Source: an uncultured Pseudomonadota bacterium (lineage in GTDB: Bacteria > Myxococcota_A > UBA796 > SXON01). From it: a DNA stretch of 64,000 bases. Below are positions 42,053 through 52,635 of the stretch, piece by piece. The position numbers were made by a program, and so were the translations under genes. Every line of letters begins with the position of its first letter. The stretch's first letter is position 1. The stretch is from the NCBI GenBank assembly GCA_903875225.1, contig CAIQVJ010000117.1, forward strand, positions 1-64,000. Reading direction: 5' to 3'. Under the pieces are notes generated by a model, which saw only the letters and a list, made by a program, of their open reading frames with translations, was not told the origin of the DNA and did not search any database.

Positions 42053-43168
42053 CTACTCCTCCACGGAGATGTCGTTGGAGTAGGTGAGGGCGCTGATCGA
42101 GGCGGGCAGGGGAGTCCCTGTGTCACACATGCTGACATCGGCGAAGTCGGCGTCATCGTCGATGACGACCTGATCGACCCCGAGGCAATCCTGCACCACC
42201 ACGCCGATTGGTTCGTCACCCGTGCTCGCGGAGATCGAGCCCGCACTCCCGTCGTACAGGATGGAGGCCCGAGCGTTCCCCGAGGTCTCCAGGCCCTCGA
42301 CGGTGACAAAAGCGTCGCCAAGCGCGCGCAGCCCGTCGCCCTCCTCGCTCGGCCCCGGCCGGGTGCTCCACACCGACACGCCGTCAATCAGCGCATCGGC
42401 GCCATCAGCGACCGCGATGCCAGCGACCTCGTTGTCGTCGATGATGCTGTCGCGGAGCGTCAGCACGGGGGCCCCCGGATCCGGTGCCGCGTACCGGGTC
42501 GACGTCGAACCGTCGAGCAGAGAGGCGTAGACCCCGAACCCGCCCCAGCTCCGTTCGGTCGCGGTGCGCGTCCCCGAGATCCGCGCGTGGGAAAGCTCCA
42601 CATTGGCTGCGATCACCGCCAGCCCGGCCGCGCCGCTCCTGGTGATCGTCACGTGGTCGAGGCTGGCGTGCCCGCTGGAGAGAACCAGACCGAGGTCGCG
42701 GCTGTCTTCGATCTCGAGCTCGGGGTCGGCGCCGGAACCCGTGGACAGGGTTGAATTCCAGGCAAGCAGCCCGATTCCCTCGAAATCGGAACCCCCGGCG
42801 GTGTCTGCGATGCCCACGCCGTCCAGCGTGGCAGAGCTCCCACCCAGGTAGACGCCGTACCCACGATTCTCCTCGAATTGGACGTTGCTCATGGCGATTG
42901 TGCCCCCCATGTGCTGGAGGCCGCCGCAGCTGTGATCGCGGACCACCGTATTGGCGATCGTGACGGTCGAGGGGGACTCGAAGTACAGGGCGGGCCGAAC
43001 CGCATCGACGATGCAGTTGCCTTGGATCACTACGCCATCCATCGTGATGAGCGGCTCCCCGGTGGCGGCGCGAATCGGTCGAGGGCGGTCGAGAACATCT
43101 GGTGTCAGCTGCCTAACATCGTGGCGGATCGACGGGTCCGGACATCCAGCCTCCTGCGGCGCGATCAC
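42053..43168 (-). CDS. Right-handed beta-helix repeat protein lacking a signal peptide
   Basis: The protein is 371 residues from a GTG overlapping the sdhB stop (GTGA). From about residue 45 it shows regular beta-helix rungs (VVIQGNCIVDA, VTIANTVVRD, IAMSNVQFEENRG, HVTITRSGAAGLAV). Proteins of this type are normally exported, but the N-terminus here has no signal or lipobox. It may be the remaining C-terminal part of a longer gene joined to the sdh operon by a deletion. Confidence 0.6.
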   Translation of the reverse strand: MIAPQEAGCPDPSIRHDVRQLTPDVLDRPRPIRAATGEPLITMDGVVIQGNCIVDAVRPALYFESPSTVTIANTVVRDHSCGGLQHMGGTIAMSNVQFEENRGYGVYLGGSSATLDGVGIADTAGGSDFEGIGLLAWNSTLSTGSGADPELEIEDSRDLGLVLSSGHASLDHVTITRSGAAGLAVIAANVELSHARISGTRTATERSWGGFGVYASLLDGSTSTRYAAPDPGAPVLTLRDSIIDDNEVAGIAVADGADALIDGVSVWSTRPGPSEEGDGLRALGDAFVTVEGLETSGNARASILYDGSAGSISASTGDEPIGVVVQDCLGVDQVVIDDDADFADVSMCDTGTPLPASISALTYSNDISVEE

Positions 43169-43934
43169 TCCGTGCTGTCACCCTCGCGCGGCGAGCTCAG
43201 CAGCGTCGCCTGCACGTAGTTCCGGTTCATCTGCGCGATGGTGGTGACCGAGATGCCCTTCGGGCACACGACCTCGCAGTCGCCGTGGTTGGTGCAGTGC
43301 CCGAAGCCCTCGATGTCCATCTGCAGGACCATCTTCTCGCTGCGGATCAGCCGCTCGGGCTCGCCCTGGGGCAGGAGGTTCAGGTGCGCCAGCTTGGCCG
43401 CGGTGAACAGGCTCGCCGATGCGTTGGGACACATCGCTACGCACGCGCCACACCCGATGCAGGCCGCGGCGTCCATCGACTTGTCGGCGCAGTCCCTGCG
43501 CACGGGGACGCTGTTGGCCTCGGGTGCGGAGCCCGTGTTCGTGGAGACGAATCCTCCGGCCTGTACGATCCGATCGAACGCCGAGCGGTCGACGATGAGG
43601 TCGCGGAGGATCGGGAACGCCTTCGCGCGCCAGGGCTCCAGGGTGAGATCGTCGCCGTCCTTGAACGAGCGCATGTGCAACTGGCAGACGGTGGTGCGCG
43701 TCATCGGGCCGTGGGCCCGCCCGTTGATGACGAACCCGCAGCTCCCGCAGATGCCCTCGCGGCAGTCGTGCTCGAACGCGACGGGCTCCTTGCCTTGCGA
43801 CTCCAGACCCTCGTTCAGCACGTCGAGCATCTCCAGGAAGCTCATGTGCTCGGAGACGTTGTCGACCTGGTGGGTCTCGAAACCGCCCTTGTCGGAGCGG
43901 CCCTTCTGTCGCCAGATGTGCAGGGTGAGGCGCA

Positions 43935-43935
<1 letters not shown>
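43165..43935 (-). CDS. sdhB: Succinate dehydrogenase/fumarate reductase iron-sulfur subunit
   Basis: The protein is 256 residues. The [2Fe-2S] motif is CREGICGSCG plus a later Cys (VCQLHM). The 4Fe-4S motif is CIGCGACVAMCP, and Cys residues for the 3Fe-4S site are in GHCTNHGDCEVVCPKG. It passes electrons from the flavoprotein to the membrane cytochrome. The ATG overlaps the sdhA stop by one base (TAATG), so translation is coupled. Confidence 0.95.
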
Positions 43936-45863
<1,928 letters not shown>

Positions 45864-45875
45864 CGGATTCCCCAA

Positions 45876-46556
45876 CTACACGAGGTGCAGGACGCAGGCG
45901 GTGGTGATGGCGATATTGCCGCCGACGACCGTGGCCGTGAGCAGGCTGGCGATGATGCGGGCGAGCCGAAGCTGGCGGTGCCCGGAGAGGCCCAGGGTCT
46001 TGCACATCGAGTAGGCGCCGTGCCACAGGTGAAAGCCCAGGGCCAGGTTCGCGACGATGTAGAAGGCGGCCCACAGCGGGTTGCCCAGCAAAGCCGTGAG
46101 GTTCTCGAAGGCCTTCGGCACGCCGTCGGTCTGCAGGTAGTTCGGGTGCAACGCGATGTGCCCGGGCTCGGCGCCCGTCGTCAGGTTGAGCAGGTGCACG
46201 ACGAAGTAGACCAGCACCAGCGGACCGGTGAACTTCATCGTCCGCGAGTAGAACGTGCTCGCCTGTGCGGTCCACTTGCGGTAGCCCTGGGGCCGTGCCG
46301 CGGCCGTGGTCTTCACGAGCTTCACCGTGCCGACGATGTGCAGGAGGATCGACGTGGAGACGAGCGCGCGCCCACCCCAGAGGACCTCCGGCTTGTGCAG
46401 GAACGCGCCGTAGGCATCCATGTCCCCCGGACCGGTGAACACCTGCAGGTTGCCGATCATGTGGAACAGCGTGAAGGCAAACAGGAACAACCCTGTCACG
46501 GCGACCACGACCTTGGTCCCGACGGTGGAGCGCCAGAACGAAAGGAGGAAGTTCAT
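45876..46556 (-). CDS. sdhC: Succinate dehydrogenase cytochrome b558 subunit
   Basis: The protein is 226 residues from the ATG at 46556, preceded by AGGAGG. Five transmembrane helices are visible, with His residues in LFAFTLFHMIGN, LLHIVGTVKL, YFVVHLLNL and LGFHLWHGAY able to bind two haems. This single, large cytochrome subunit is the type B form. It anchors sdhAB and exchanges electrons with quinone. First gene of the sdhCAB operon. Confidence 0.93.
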   Translation of the reverse strand: MNFLLSFWRSTVGTKVVVAVTGLFLFAFTLFHMIGNLQVFTGPGDMDAYGAFLHKPEVLWGGRALVSTSILLHIVGTVKLVKTTAAARPQGYRKWTAQASTFYSRTMKFTGPLVLVYFVVHLLNLTTGAEPGHIALHPNYLQTDGVPKAFENLTALLGNPLWAAFYIVANLALGFHLWHGAYSMCKTLGLSGHRQLRLARIIASLLTATVVGGNIAITTACVLHLV

Positions 46557-46634
46557 CAACAGCTCGCGGGTTTGAAGGGAGGGCCTATTAGCCCGGTCGC
46601 GGCTTTCGGGCATACGCTGAGTTACGACGTTCCC
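46557..46634. promoter_or_regulatory. Divergent promoter region of sdhCAB and the beta-propeller gene
   Basis: This 78-bp gap separates the divergent starts at 46556 and 46635 and must hold both promoters. No clear -35/-10 pair or operator could be picked out. Confidence 0.35.
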
Positions 46635-48980
46635 GTGTGGTTCACAGCGCTTCTCATGCTCCCGCGCGCAGTATCCGCGCACGTGCCGCATGACGTCGTC
46701 CTTTCCGTCGCAGCGCCGCCCACGCTCGACGCTTCGAGGCCCTGGCTCCTGCTCGGCGGGAGCGAGACGTTCCAGATGCTGATGCGCTCCGACGATGGCG
46801 GACACTTCTGGCACATGGTCGGCGGTCCGTTGATGGAGGACGCGCTCGTGGGCGTCGCTGCGCTGGATGACGGCACCTGGGTCGCCGCGAGCGAAAATCG
46901 CCTGTGGTGGTCCGTCGACGAGGGAGCGACATGGGAGAATCGGCTCGCGCCCGGGCTCGTGAGCGTGCTCGCGGGGGGCGAGGACCTGGTAGTTGGCGGG
47001 CCCCGCGGCGGGTGGGAGGGACGTCCGGAGGGCGTGCTCACCCGGCTCCCGATGCCCTCGATGACCGCGATCTCCTCCACCCTGGACGGGTGGACCGCGC
47101 TCGATGACTCGCAGCACGTCTGGCTCTCCGAGGGGAGGGGCCGCTGGAAGGACGACGGCAGCTACTCCGAGGTGCCGAGCCGTGCGACCCGTGTCGGGAG
47201 GTCAGCATACGTCGGCACGCACGACGGCAGCGTCGTTCACAGGGTGGGAGGCGTCGTCGAGGCCTGCGGAGAGCTTCCCGCAGAGGCCCGTGGGGAGCAC
47301 GCGGTGGTGACAGGTCTCGGCGCCTCTCCGGCCACAGCGGAGGATCCGGATGGCGTGCTGATCGTGGGCACCGGAGACGGCGGGCCGTTCATCTCCCGCG
47401 ATGCCTGCGCGACCTGGCAGGACCTGCACAGCCCGCTGGTGACCGTCTACAAGGGGGCAGGCTCCGCTTCGAACGCCGACGACAGCAATCGGGCGCTCGC
47501 GGTGGACGGCACGCGGTGGATGGAGGCGGGGTGGGCCGGGCTCGCCGTCGCGGACGACGCCTCGGTCTACGAACCCGAGCTGATCCCATCCGACTACACC
47601 CGCGGCATCGCGTTCTCCCCGGGCTTCGGCGACGACAGCACGATCGTGGTGGGCGGGTACGCCGCCGGCGTGCTCCGCAGTCACGACGCGGGCGCCCACT
47701 GGCTGGGGGCGGGCGCCGGGATGGACGCCGAAAACGTGCAGCGCGTCGTGTTCCCCTCCCGTGCCGATGCCTCCGACGAGGTCCTCTCGGTGACCGGCCA
47801 CGTGGGCTGGGTGAGCAACGACAAGGGCGACACCTGGGCGCCGCTGGATCCGCCGATCTCGTCGGTGTCGGAGCTCTTCGGGTCGGCGACCGAGGAGCGC
47901 ATGTGGGCCTTCGGCCCCAGCGCAGACGGCAACGTCGTCGCGGTGAGCGGGGACGGTGGGGACTCGTGGGTGCTCGACACGCCGGTCAACGATGCCCTGC
48001 AGGGGTCCACGCCGGCGGGCTTCGTCCACGTGCAGACCGCGGAAGGATCGGCCCAGGTGCTCGGGGGAGGCTCCCCCTCCCGGATCGCGTCGTCGATCGA
48101 TGACGGCATCACCTGGACCCAGCGCTACCTCGGCGAATCCGAGTCCGCGCTGAGCGGGCCGGTGAGCTGGCCGCAGGGCAGCCCGACCCGGCTGGTCTTT
48201 CTCGATGGGGCCGGCGTGCACTGGTCCGACGATCTCGCGACCTGGGAGTCGTGGAACGCCTTCGATGGTGCCGTTCCCGACCAGATCGAGGCGGCGGGCA
48301 GCCTCATCTTCGTGGCGACGCGGGGAGGGGAACTCTGGCGCAGCACAGACGGCGCGGAGTCGTTCACCGATCTCCACGTCCGGCTCGATTCGCCGGTGCA
48401 CATCATGCGCGGCAGCCCCCACTTCGACGAGGAGGGCCTCCTGCTCATCGGCACCCACGACGGGGTGTTCACGCTCGACGACCCGTTCGCCGATGCCCCG
48501 GTGATCGAGCGCTGGTCGCCCTACCAGCGGGTGGACGATGCCTCGTCGTACTTCGTCTGCCTGGGCTGTGGCGACGTGGTGGAGGACGCACGGGCGGGCA
48601 TGGGGGAGCTGCGTGAGCTTGGAGCGACGGGTGTCGCGCGCGCCACCATGCGGGGGCAGACGCTCGAGATCTTCGGCACGATGCGCCGCGGGGCGTCCGC
48701 TGAGCTGTGGGTGGACGGGGACCACGTCTCCGACCTCGGGGACAACGTCCAGAGGGCGCCCGACCTGCTCACCCGCGTGGACGGGCTCACCGACGACTGG
48801 CACGACATCGAGATCCGCGCGCTCACCGACGGAGCAGCGGTCGATGCGCTGGCCACCTCCTCGGCCGGCGTCCCTGCGCTGCCTGCCCGCTGTGGCTGCG
48901 GCAGTGGAGGGGTGAGCGGCGCGGGCGTCCTGTTCTCGCTCGGGGTCGCCCTGCAGCGCCGCCGTCGAGCGCGCGCCTAA
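46635..48980 (+). CDS. Secreted beta-propeller (BNR/sortilin-like) protein with a MYXO-CTERM-like tail
   Basis: The protein is 781 residues from a GTG at 46635 that gives a short signal peptide (WFTALLMLPRAVSAH); an ATG seven codons later is possible. Many BNR/Asp-box repeats follow (RSDDGGHFWH, SVDEGATWEN, SNDKGDTWAP, STDGAESFTD), forming one or two propellers. The end reads CGCGSGG, a hydrophobic stretch, then RRRRARA, as in MYXO-CTERM sorting signals. It should be at the cell surface. The very long open frame upstream (to 43959) is antisense to sdh genes and was excluded. Confidence 0.82.
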   Translation: MWFTALLMLPRAVSAHVPHDVVLSVAAPPTLDASRPWLLLGGSETFQMLMRSDDGGHFWHMVGGPLMEDALVGVAALDDGTWVAASENRLWWSVDEGATWENRLAPGLVSVLAGGEDLVVGGPRGGWEGRPEGVLTRLPMPSMTAISSTLDGWTALDDSQHVWLSEGRGRWKDDGSYSEVPSRATRVGRSAYVGTHDGSVVHRVGGVVEACGELPAEARGEHAVVTGLGASPATAEDPDGVLIVGTGDGGPFISRDACATWQDLHSPLVTVYKGAGSASNADDSNRALAVDGTRWMEAGWAGLAVADDASVYEPELIPSDYTRGIAFSPGFGDDSTIVVGGYAAGVLRSHDAGAHWLGAGAGMDAENVQRVVFPSRADASDEVLSVTGHVGWVSNDKGDTWAPLDPPISSVSELFGSATEERMWAFGPSADGNVVAVSGDGGDSWVLDTPVNDALQGSTPAGFVHVQTAEGSAQVLGGGSPSRIASSIDDGITWTQRYLGESESALSGPVSWPQGSPTRLVFLDGAGVHWSDDLATWESWNAFDGAVPDQIEAAGSLIFVATRGGELWRSTDGAESFTDLHVRLDSPVHIMRGSPHFDEEGLLLIGTHDGVFTLDDPFADAPVIERWSPYQRVDDASSYFVCLGCGDVVEDARAGMGELRELGATGVARATMRGQTLEIFGTMRRGASAELWVDGDHVSDLGDNVQRAPDLLTRVDGLTDDWHDIEIRALTDGAAVDALATSSAGVPALPARCGCGSGGVSGAGVLFSLGVALQRRRRARA

Positions 48981-50071
48981 CCGACGCTCCAGGCCGTCAC
49001 GCGCACGCCCCCGTTCGGGAACGTCGCGAGGGCGCGCACCTTCGGGGAGACCCTCCGGGCGAGCTCCAACTCCGGCGCGAGAAAGACCACGGTCCAGTCG
49101 GGGAACTGCTCCATCACGGTGGTGCCGAAGCGGATGAAGATGTCCGTCGCGGGGATCACCTTGCCGCCGGCCTCGCCGTTGAGCCGGTGGCCCCAGGGCG
49201 GGTTGGTGACGATGAACCCGCGCTCGGCCGGCGCGGAGCGGTTGGTGATCTCGAGGGTGTCGAACCGGGGGGACACGCCCGCTCTCGCCGCGTTGGCCTG
49301 CGCGGCCTGGATCACGCGGGCGTCGCGGTCGCTGCCGAAGATCCGCGCGGCGTGGTTCTTCGTCTTCTGGGCTTCGATGCGCTTCCCTCGAAAGATCGGC
49401 CACTCCTCGCAGGCGAAGGTCGTTCGGACGAACGCCGATCGCCCGGCGGCCATCAGCGCGGCTTCGATGGGGATGGTGCCAGAGCCGCAGAACGGGTCGA
49501 CGAGGGGCGCGTCCGGCGTCCACCCCGAGAGCCGGATCAACGCAGCGGCGATGTTCTCACGGATCGGGGCCTTGGACACGTCGGTGCGCCACCCGCGCCG
49601 GTAGAGCAGGTCACCCCCGGCGTCGAGCGAGACCGTAGCCTTGTCGCCCGTCGCGCGGATCGAGATCCGCTGGGTGAGGCGCGGCCGTCCGTAGCGCTCG
49701 GGGATCCGGGGGCCCTTGAGCGCCTCGTGGATCGCCCAGCTCACGCGCTTCTCCACCGAGTCCTTGAACCGCAGGCCATTGCCCTGACCGTGGACGTCGA
49801 CCTCGATCGTCGCTTCGGGCGTGATGAGATCCTTCCACTTCTGCGCCCGGATCAGCGCGGCGAGCCCGTCGCTGTTCTGGAACCGGGCCTCCACGATCTC
49901 GAGCAGGACGCGGTCCGGTGTGCGCAGGAGCGGCATGACTGCGCGCACCCGGCCCGGTTCGCCCGTAAAGCGAACGGCGCCCTGCTCCATCTCGGTCGTG
50001 AACCCGAATTCGCGTAGTTCGGCCTCCACCACCTTTTCGAGGCCAGGGTGTGCGATTGCGGTCCACTTCAT
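48977..50071 (-). CDS. THUMP-domain RNA guanine methyltransferase (RlmL/Trm14-like)
   Basis: The protein is 364 residues from the ATG at 50071. The N-terminus begins with a ferredoxin-like/THUMP region (HPGLEKVVEAELREFGF). The Rossmann methyltransferase has DPFCGSGTIPIEAAL (motif I) and the catalytic NPPWGHR (motif IV). This is the N2-guanine RNA methyltransferase family that modifies 23S rRNA or tRNA. Its stop overlaps the end of the convergent beta-propeller gene. Confidence 0.85.
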   Translation of the reverse strand: MKWTAIAHPGLEKVVEAELREFGFTTEMEQGAVRFTGEPGRVRAVMPLLRTPDRVLLEIVEARFQNSDGLAALIRAQKWKDLITPEATIEVDVHGQGNGLRFKDSVEKRVSWAIHEALKGPRIPERYGRPRLTQRISIRATGDKATVSLDAGGDLLYRRGWRTDVSKAPIRENIAAALIRLSGWTPDAPLVDPFCGSGTIPIEAALMAAGRSAFVRTTFACEEWPIFRGKRIEAQKTKNHAARIFGSDRDARVIQAAQANAARAGVSPRFDTLEITNRSAPAERGFIVTNPPWGHRLNGEAGGKVIPATDIFIRFGTTVMEQFPDWTVVFLAPELELARRVSPKVRALATFPNGGVRVTAWSVG

Positions 50072-51462
50072 CAAGGCGTGCTCCGGGGGTGGCCCAACTC
50101 GTGGCGGAGCGCGTCTTCGAGGGTCGGGAACGTGAACCGGAAGCCGCTGGCGAGCGCTACCGCAGGCACGGCGTTCTGCCCTTCGAGCAGCACCTCCCGG
50201 CCCATGTCGCCGAACAGGGTCTGGACCGCAAACGCCGGGAGAGGCAGGATCGTCGGTCGACCGACCACGCGTCCGATCCCGCGCATGAAGTCGCGGTTGC
50301 TCACGGGGTTGGGCGCAGTCGCGTTGACAGGCCCTGCCACGGCGGCGGTGAGGAGCCAGTGGATGAGGTAGACCAGGTCGTCCATCGCGATCCAGGGAAA
50401 CATCTGCGCCCCGCTGCCCACCGGGCCTGCGACCCCCGCAAGCACCGGGGTGAGCAGCTCGGCGAGGGCACCGCCACGCGCCGAGAGCACCACGCCGATC
50501 CGCAGGTTCACGGTCCGGATCCCGGCGTCTCTCGCGGCCTGGGTAGCCGCCTCCCAGCGTCGGCAGACCTCGGGCAGGAACCCCTCCGCACCCGGTGCGC
50601 TCTGCTCTGTCAGGACCTCGTCCCCGCGGCTCCCGTACCAGCCGACGGCAGACGCGCTGACGAACACGGCCGGGCGCTGCGGAAGGGCGGCGATCGCGCC
50701 TGCGAGCAACCGCGTCGACTGCTCCCGGCTCGCGATGATCTCGGCCTTGCGCTCGGGGGTCCACCGCTTCGAGACCGACTCCCCGGAGAGGTGCACCACG
50801 GCGTCGATCGGCCCTACCGGCGCCAGATCGATGCGCCCGTTCGCCGGGTCCCACTCGGCCTCGCCCGCGTGCCTCGGCTTTCGCCGCACGAGCTGGATCA
50901 CGGTGTGGCCGCCGGACGCCAGGAACGCGATGAGTTGCCTTCCCACGAGCCCGCTGGCTCCCGAGAGCAGCACACGCATCGGCCCCCCTCCGGCCTTGAT
51001 GTGGGCGTCGTGCCTGCGGAGATCCTCGGCGGTTCGTGCATGCCGGAAGGTGAAGCCCCGCTCCAGCCGGCCCTCGACGTTCCCGACCGCCGCGCCAAGC
51101 GCCCCGAGAGGAGCCTTCCACACGATCGTGTCCTCCAGTTCGCTCGTCGCGGGCTCCGGGTCCGGCCCCGGGATGAACCTGTGCGTGTGCTCCCAGGAGA
51201 CGAACGGGCCCTTGCCCTGCCGATCGACGAAGAACTCGCCGCGCCGCCCGCCGGTGTGCAGGGCCTCCCAGCGGGTCGCGATGCCGCCGGCCTTCACCTG
51301 CAGGACCACGCGGCCCTCGTAGCAGTCCCCGCTGCGCTCCAGCACCGTCATGGTCTCCCACGGCGGCGCCAGTCGCTCCAGCGCCGCGGGCTGCTCGTGG
51401 TAGTGCGCGAGCGCGGCGGCGCTCACGGGGATCGGACTGCGTCGGATGAAGGTGGGAATCAG
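50071..51462 (-). CDS. SRPBCC-TIGR01777-type NAD-dependent epimerase fusion
   Basis: An SRPBCC ligand-binding domain (about residues 1-150: FIRRSPIPVSAAALAHYHEQ, LERLAPPWETM) precedes a TIGR01777/YfcH-type epimerase (MRVLLSGASGLVGRQLIAFL, then VFVSASAVGWYG with the YxxxK-like region replaced). The homologous N-terminus begins upstream of the nearest GTG (51426), so the true start is probably the CTG at 51462 or the adjacent ATT, overlapping the stop of the upstream hydrolase. The exact start is uncertain. Substrate unknown. Confidence 0.75.
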   Translation of the reverse strand: MIPTFIRRSPIPVSAAALAHYHEQPAALERLAPPWETMTVLERSGDCYEGRVVLQVKAGGIATRWEALHTGGRRGEFFVDRQGKGPFVSWEHTHRFIPGPDPEPATSELEDTIVWKAPLGALGAAVGNVEGRLERGFTFRHARTAEDLRRHDAHIKAGGGPMRVLLSGASGLVGRQLIAFLASGGHTVIQLVRRKPRHAGEAEWDPANGRIDLAPVGPIDAVVHLSGESVSKRWTPERKAEIIASREQSTRLLAGAIAALPQRPAVFVSASAVGWYGSRGDEVLTEQSAPGAEGFLPEVCRRWEAATQAARDAGIRTVNLRIGVVLSARGGALAELLTPVLAGVAGPVGSGAQMFPWIAMDDLVYLIHWLLTAAVAGPVNATAPNPVSNRDFMRGIGRVVGRPTILPLPAFAVQTLFGDMGREVLLEGQNAVPAVALASGFRFTFPTLEDALRHELGHPRSTP

Positions 51463-52139
51463 GGCCTCGCGTGGGGTGCGGGTGGGAGCGTCGACGTGGC
51501 GTCGTGGGCCAGTGAGTCCACGAATGCGTCGATGTCGGTGAGGATTGTGGGGATCGAGTCGGTGAGCTGGTGGCCGTCGTCCACCTCGATCATCCGCACG
51601 TTCGCGCGGCCGCTCGCCCAGCGGCGCGACCCGTCGATCGGGAGGACCTCGTCCTGCCGTCCGTGGATGAGGAGCACGGGGGCCGAGACCTGCGGGTCGC
51701 CCATGGCATCGACGGCGTCGATGTCGTCCAGGAACCCGATGTCCACGCGGCTGATCCCCCCGAGGGCGTGGTCGGCCACCGGCAGCCAGCCCGTGCGGCG
51801 CCACCCCTCGACGGCGTTGGGGAGTCGCGCCTTCCATGCGTGTGCCAGCCCGATCGCCGGCGCCAGCAGCACGACCGCGCGGACGTTCGGGTTGCGCTCG
51901 GCCACCCGGAGCGCTGCCCACCCGCCGAGGCTCGAGCCGATCAGCAGTCCCGGCTGTCCGCCCAGGGTCTGCTCGACGTGCTCGATCATCGTGCTGCCCC
52001 GCAGGTGCGCGAACGACGGCACCCGCAGGTCCAGCCGCTCCACCAGCACGTCGCGCGTGCGACGGACGTGCTCGGCGACCGCCACCCCCTTGGTGGAGCC
52101 CGGACCTGAAGCAAAGCCGTGGAGGTAGAGCCAGCGCAT
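51459..52139 (-). CDS. Alpha/beta hydrolase (YqiA-like esterase)
   Basis: The protein is 226 residues beginning MRWLYLHGFASGPGS. The nucleophile elbow is GSSLGGW. A catalytic Asp is likely in LLIHGRQDEVLP and a His in DDGHQLTDS. Small esterases of this type act on short acyl esters. It is divergent from the trmO-like gene. Confidence 0.8.
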   Translation of the reverse strand: MRWLYLHGFASGPGSTKGVAVAEHVRRTRDVLVERLDLRVPSFAHLRGSTMIEHVEQTLGGQPGLLIGSSLGGWAALRVAERNPNVRAVVLLAPAIGLAHAWKARLPNAVEGWRRTGWLPVADHALGGISRVDIGFLDDIDAVDAMGDPQVSAPVLLIHGRQDEVLPIDGSRRWASGRANVRMIEVDDGHQLTDSIPTILTDIDAFVDSLAHDATSTLPPAPHARP

Positions 52140-52164
52140 GGAGGCCCGGGGGTTATCCCGCCCC

Positions 52165-52635
52165 ATGTCCTTCGCCGTCACGCCGATCGCCTTCGTCCAT
52201 GCCGAACGCCTCGCCCAGACCGACGACAACTGGGGTGGCAAGCTGGCCACCATCACGCTGATCGACGATCTCTCCCCGGAGGCGCTCTGGGGCCTCGATG
52301 CCTTCTCCCACGTCGAGATCCTCTTCGTGTTCGACAAGGTGCCCGAGTCTGCGGTCGTCACGGGCGCACGACACCCGCGGGGGAATCCCGCGTGGCCGCG
52401 GGTCGGCATCTTCGCCCAGCGCGCCCGCAGCAGGCCGAACCGGATCGGCTCGACCCTCTGCCGGATCGTCGCGGTCGAGGGGCGCACCCTGACCGTGGCT
52501 GAGCTCGACGCGATCGACGGAACGCCGGTGATCGACATCAAGCCGGTGATTCGCGAATTCCTGCCACGCGGCGAGCTGCGCCAGCCCCCCTGGGTCGGGG
52601 AGCTGATGCAGGACTACTGGGCGGAGGGGGGATGA
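52165..52635 (+). CDS. trmO: tRNA (N6-threonylcarbamoyladenosine37-N6)-methyltransferase TrmO-like
   Basis: The protein is 156 residues from the ATG at 52165; an upstream ATG at 52138 is not conserved in style. The TsaA/TrmO core is visible: VTPIAFVHAERLAQTDDNWGG, FSHVEILFVFDKV, ARHPRGNPAWPRVGIFAQRA and RPNRIGSTL. The RHPR motif binds S-adenosylmethionine. The enzyme methylates t6A37 in tRNA. It is convergent with the 52636 gene, and their stops are adjacent. Confidence 0.85.
   Translation: MSFAVTPIAFVHAERLAQTDDNWGGKLATITLIDDLSPEALWGLDAFSHVEILFVFDKVPESAVVTGARHPRGNPAWPRVGIFAQRARSRPNRIGSTLCRIVAVEGRTLTVAELDAIDGTPVIDIKPVIREFLPRGELRQPPWVGELMQDYWAEGG

Noticed and set aside
50072..51361. Upstream extension of the THUMP methyltransferase
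   Set aside because: The extension is antisense-like Arg/Gly sequence overlapping the epimerase gene; the family starts at the ATG at 50071.
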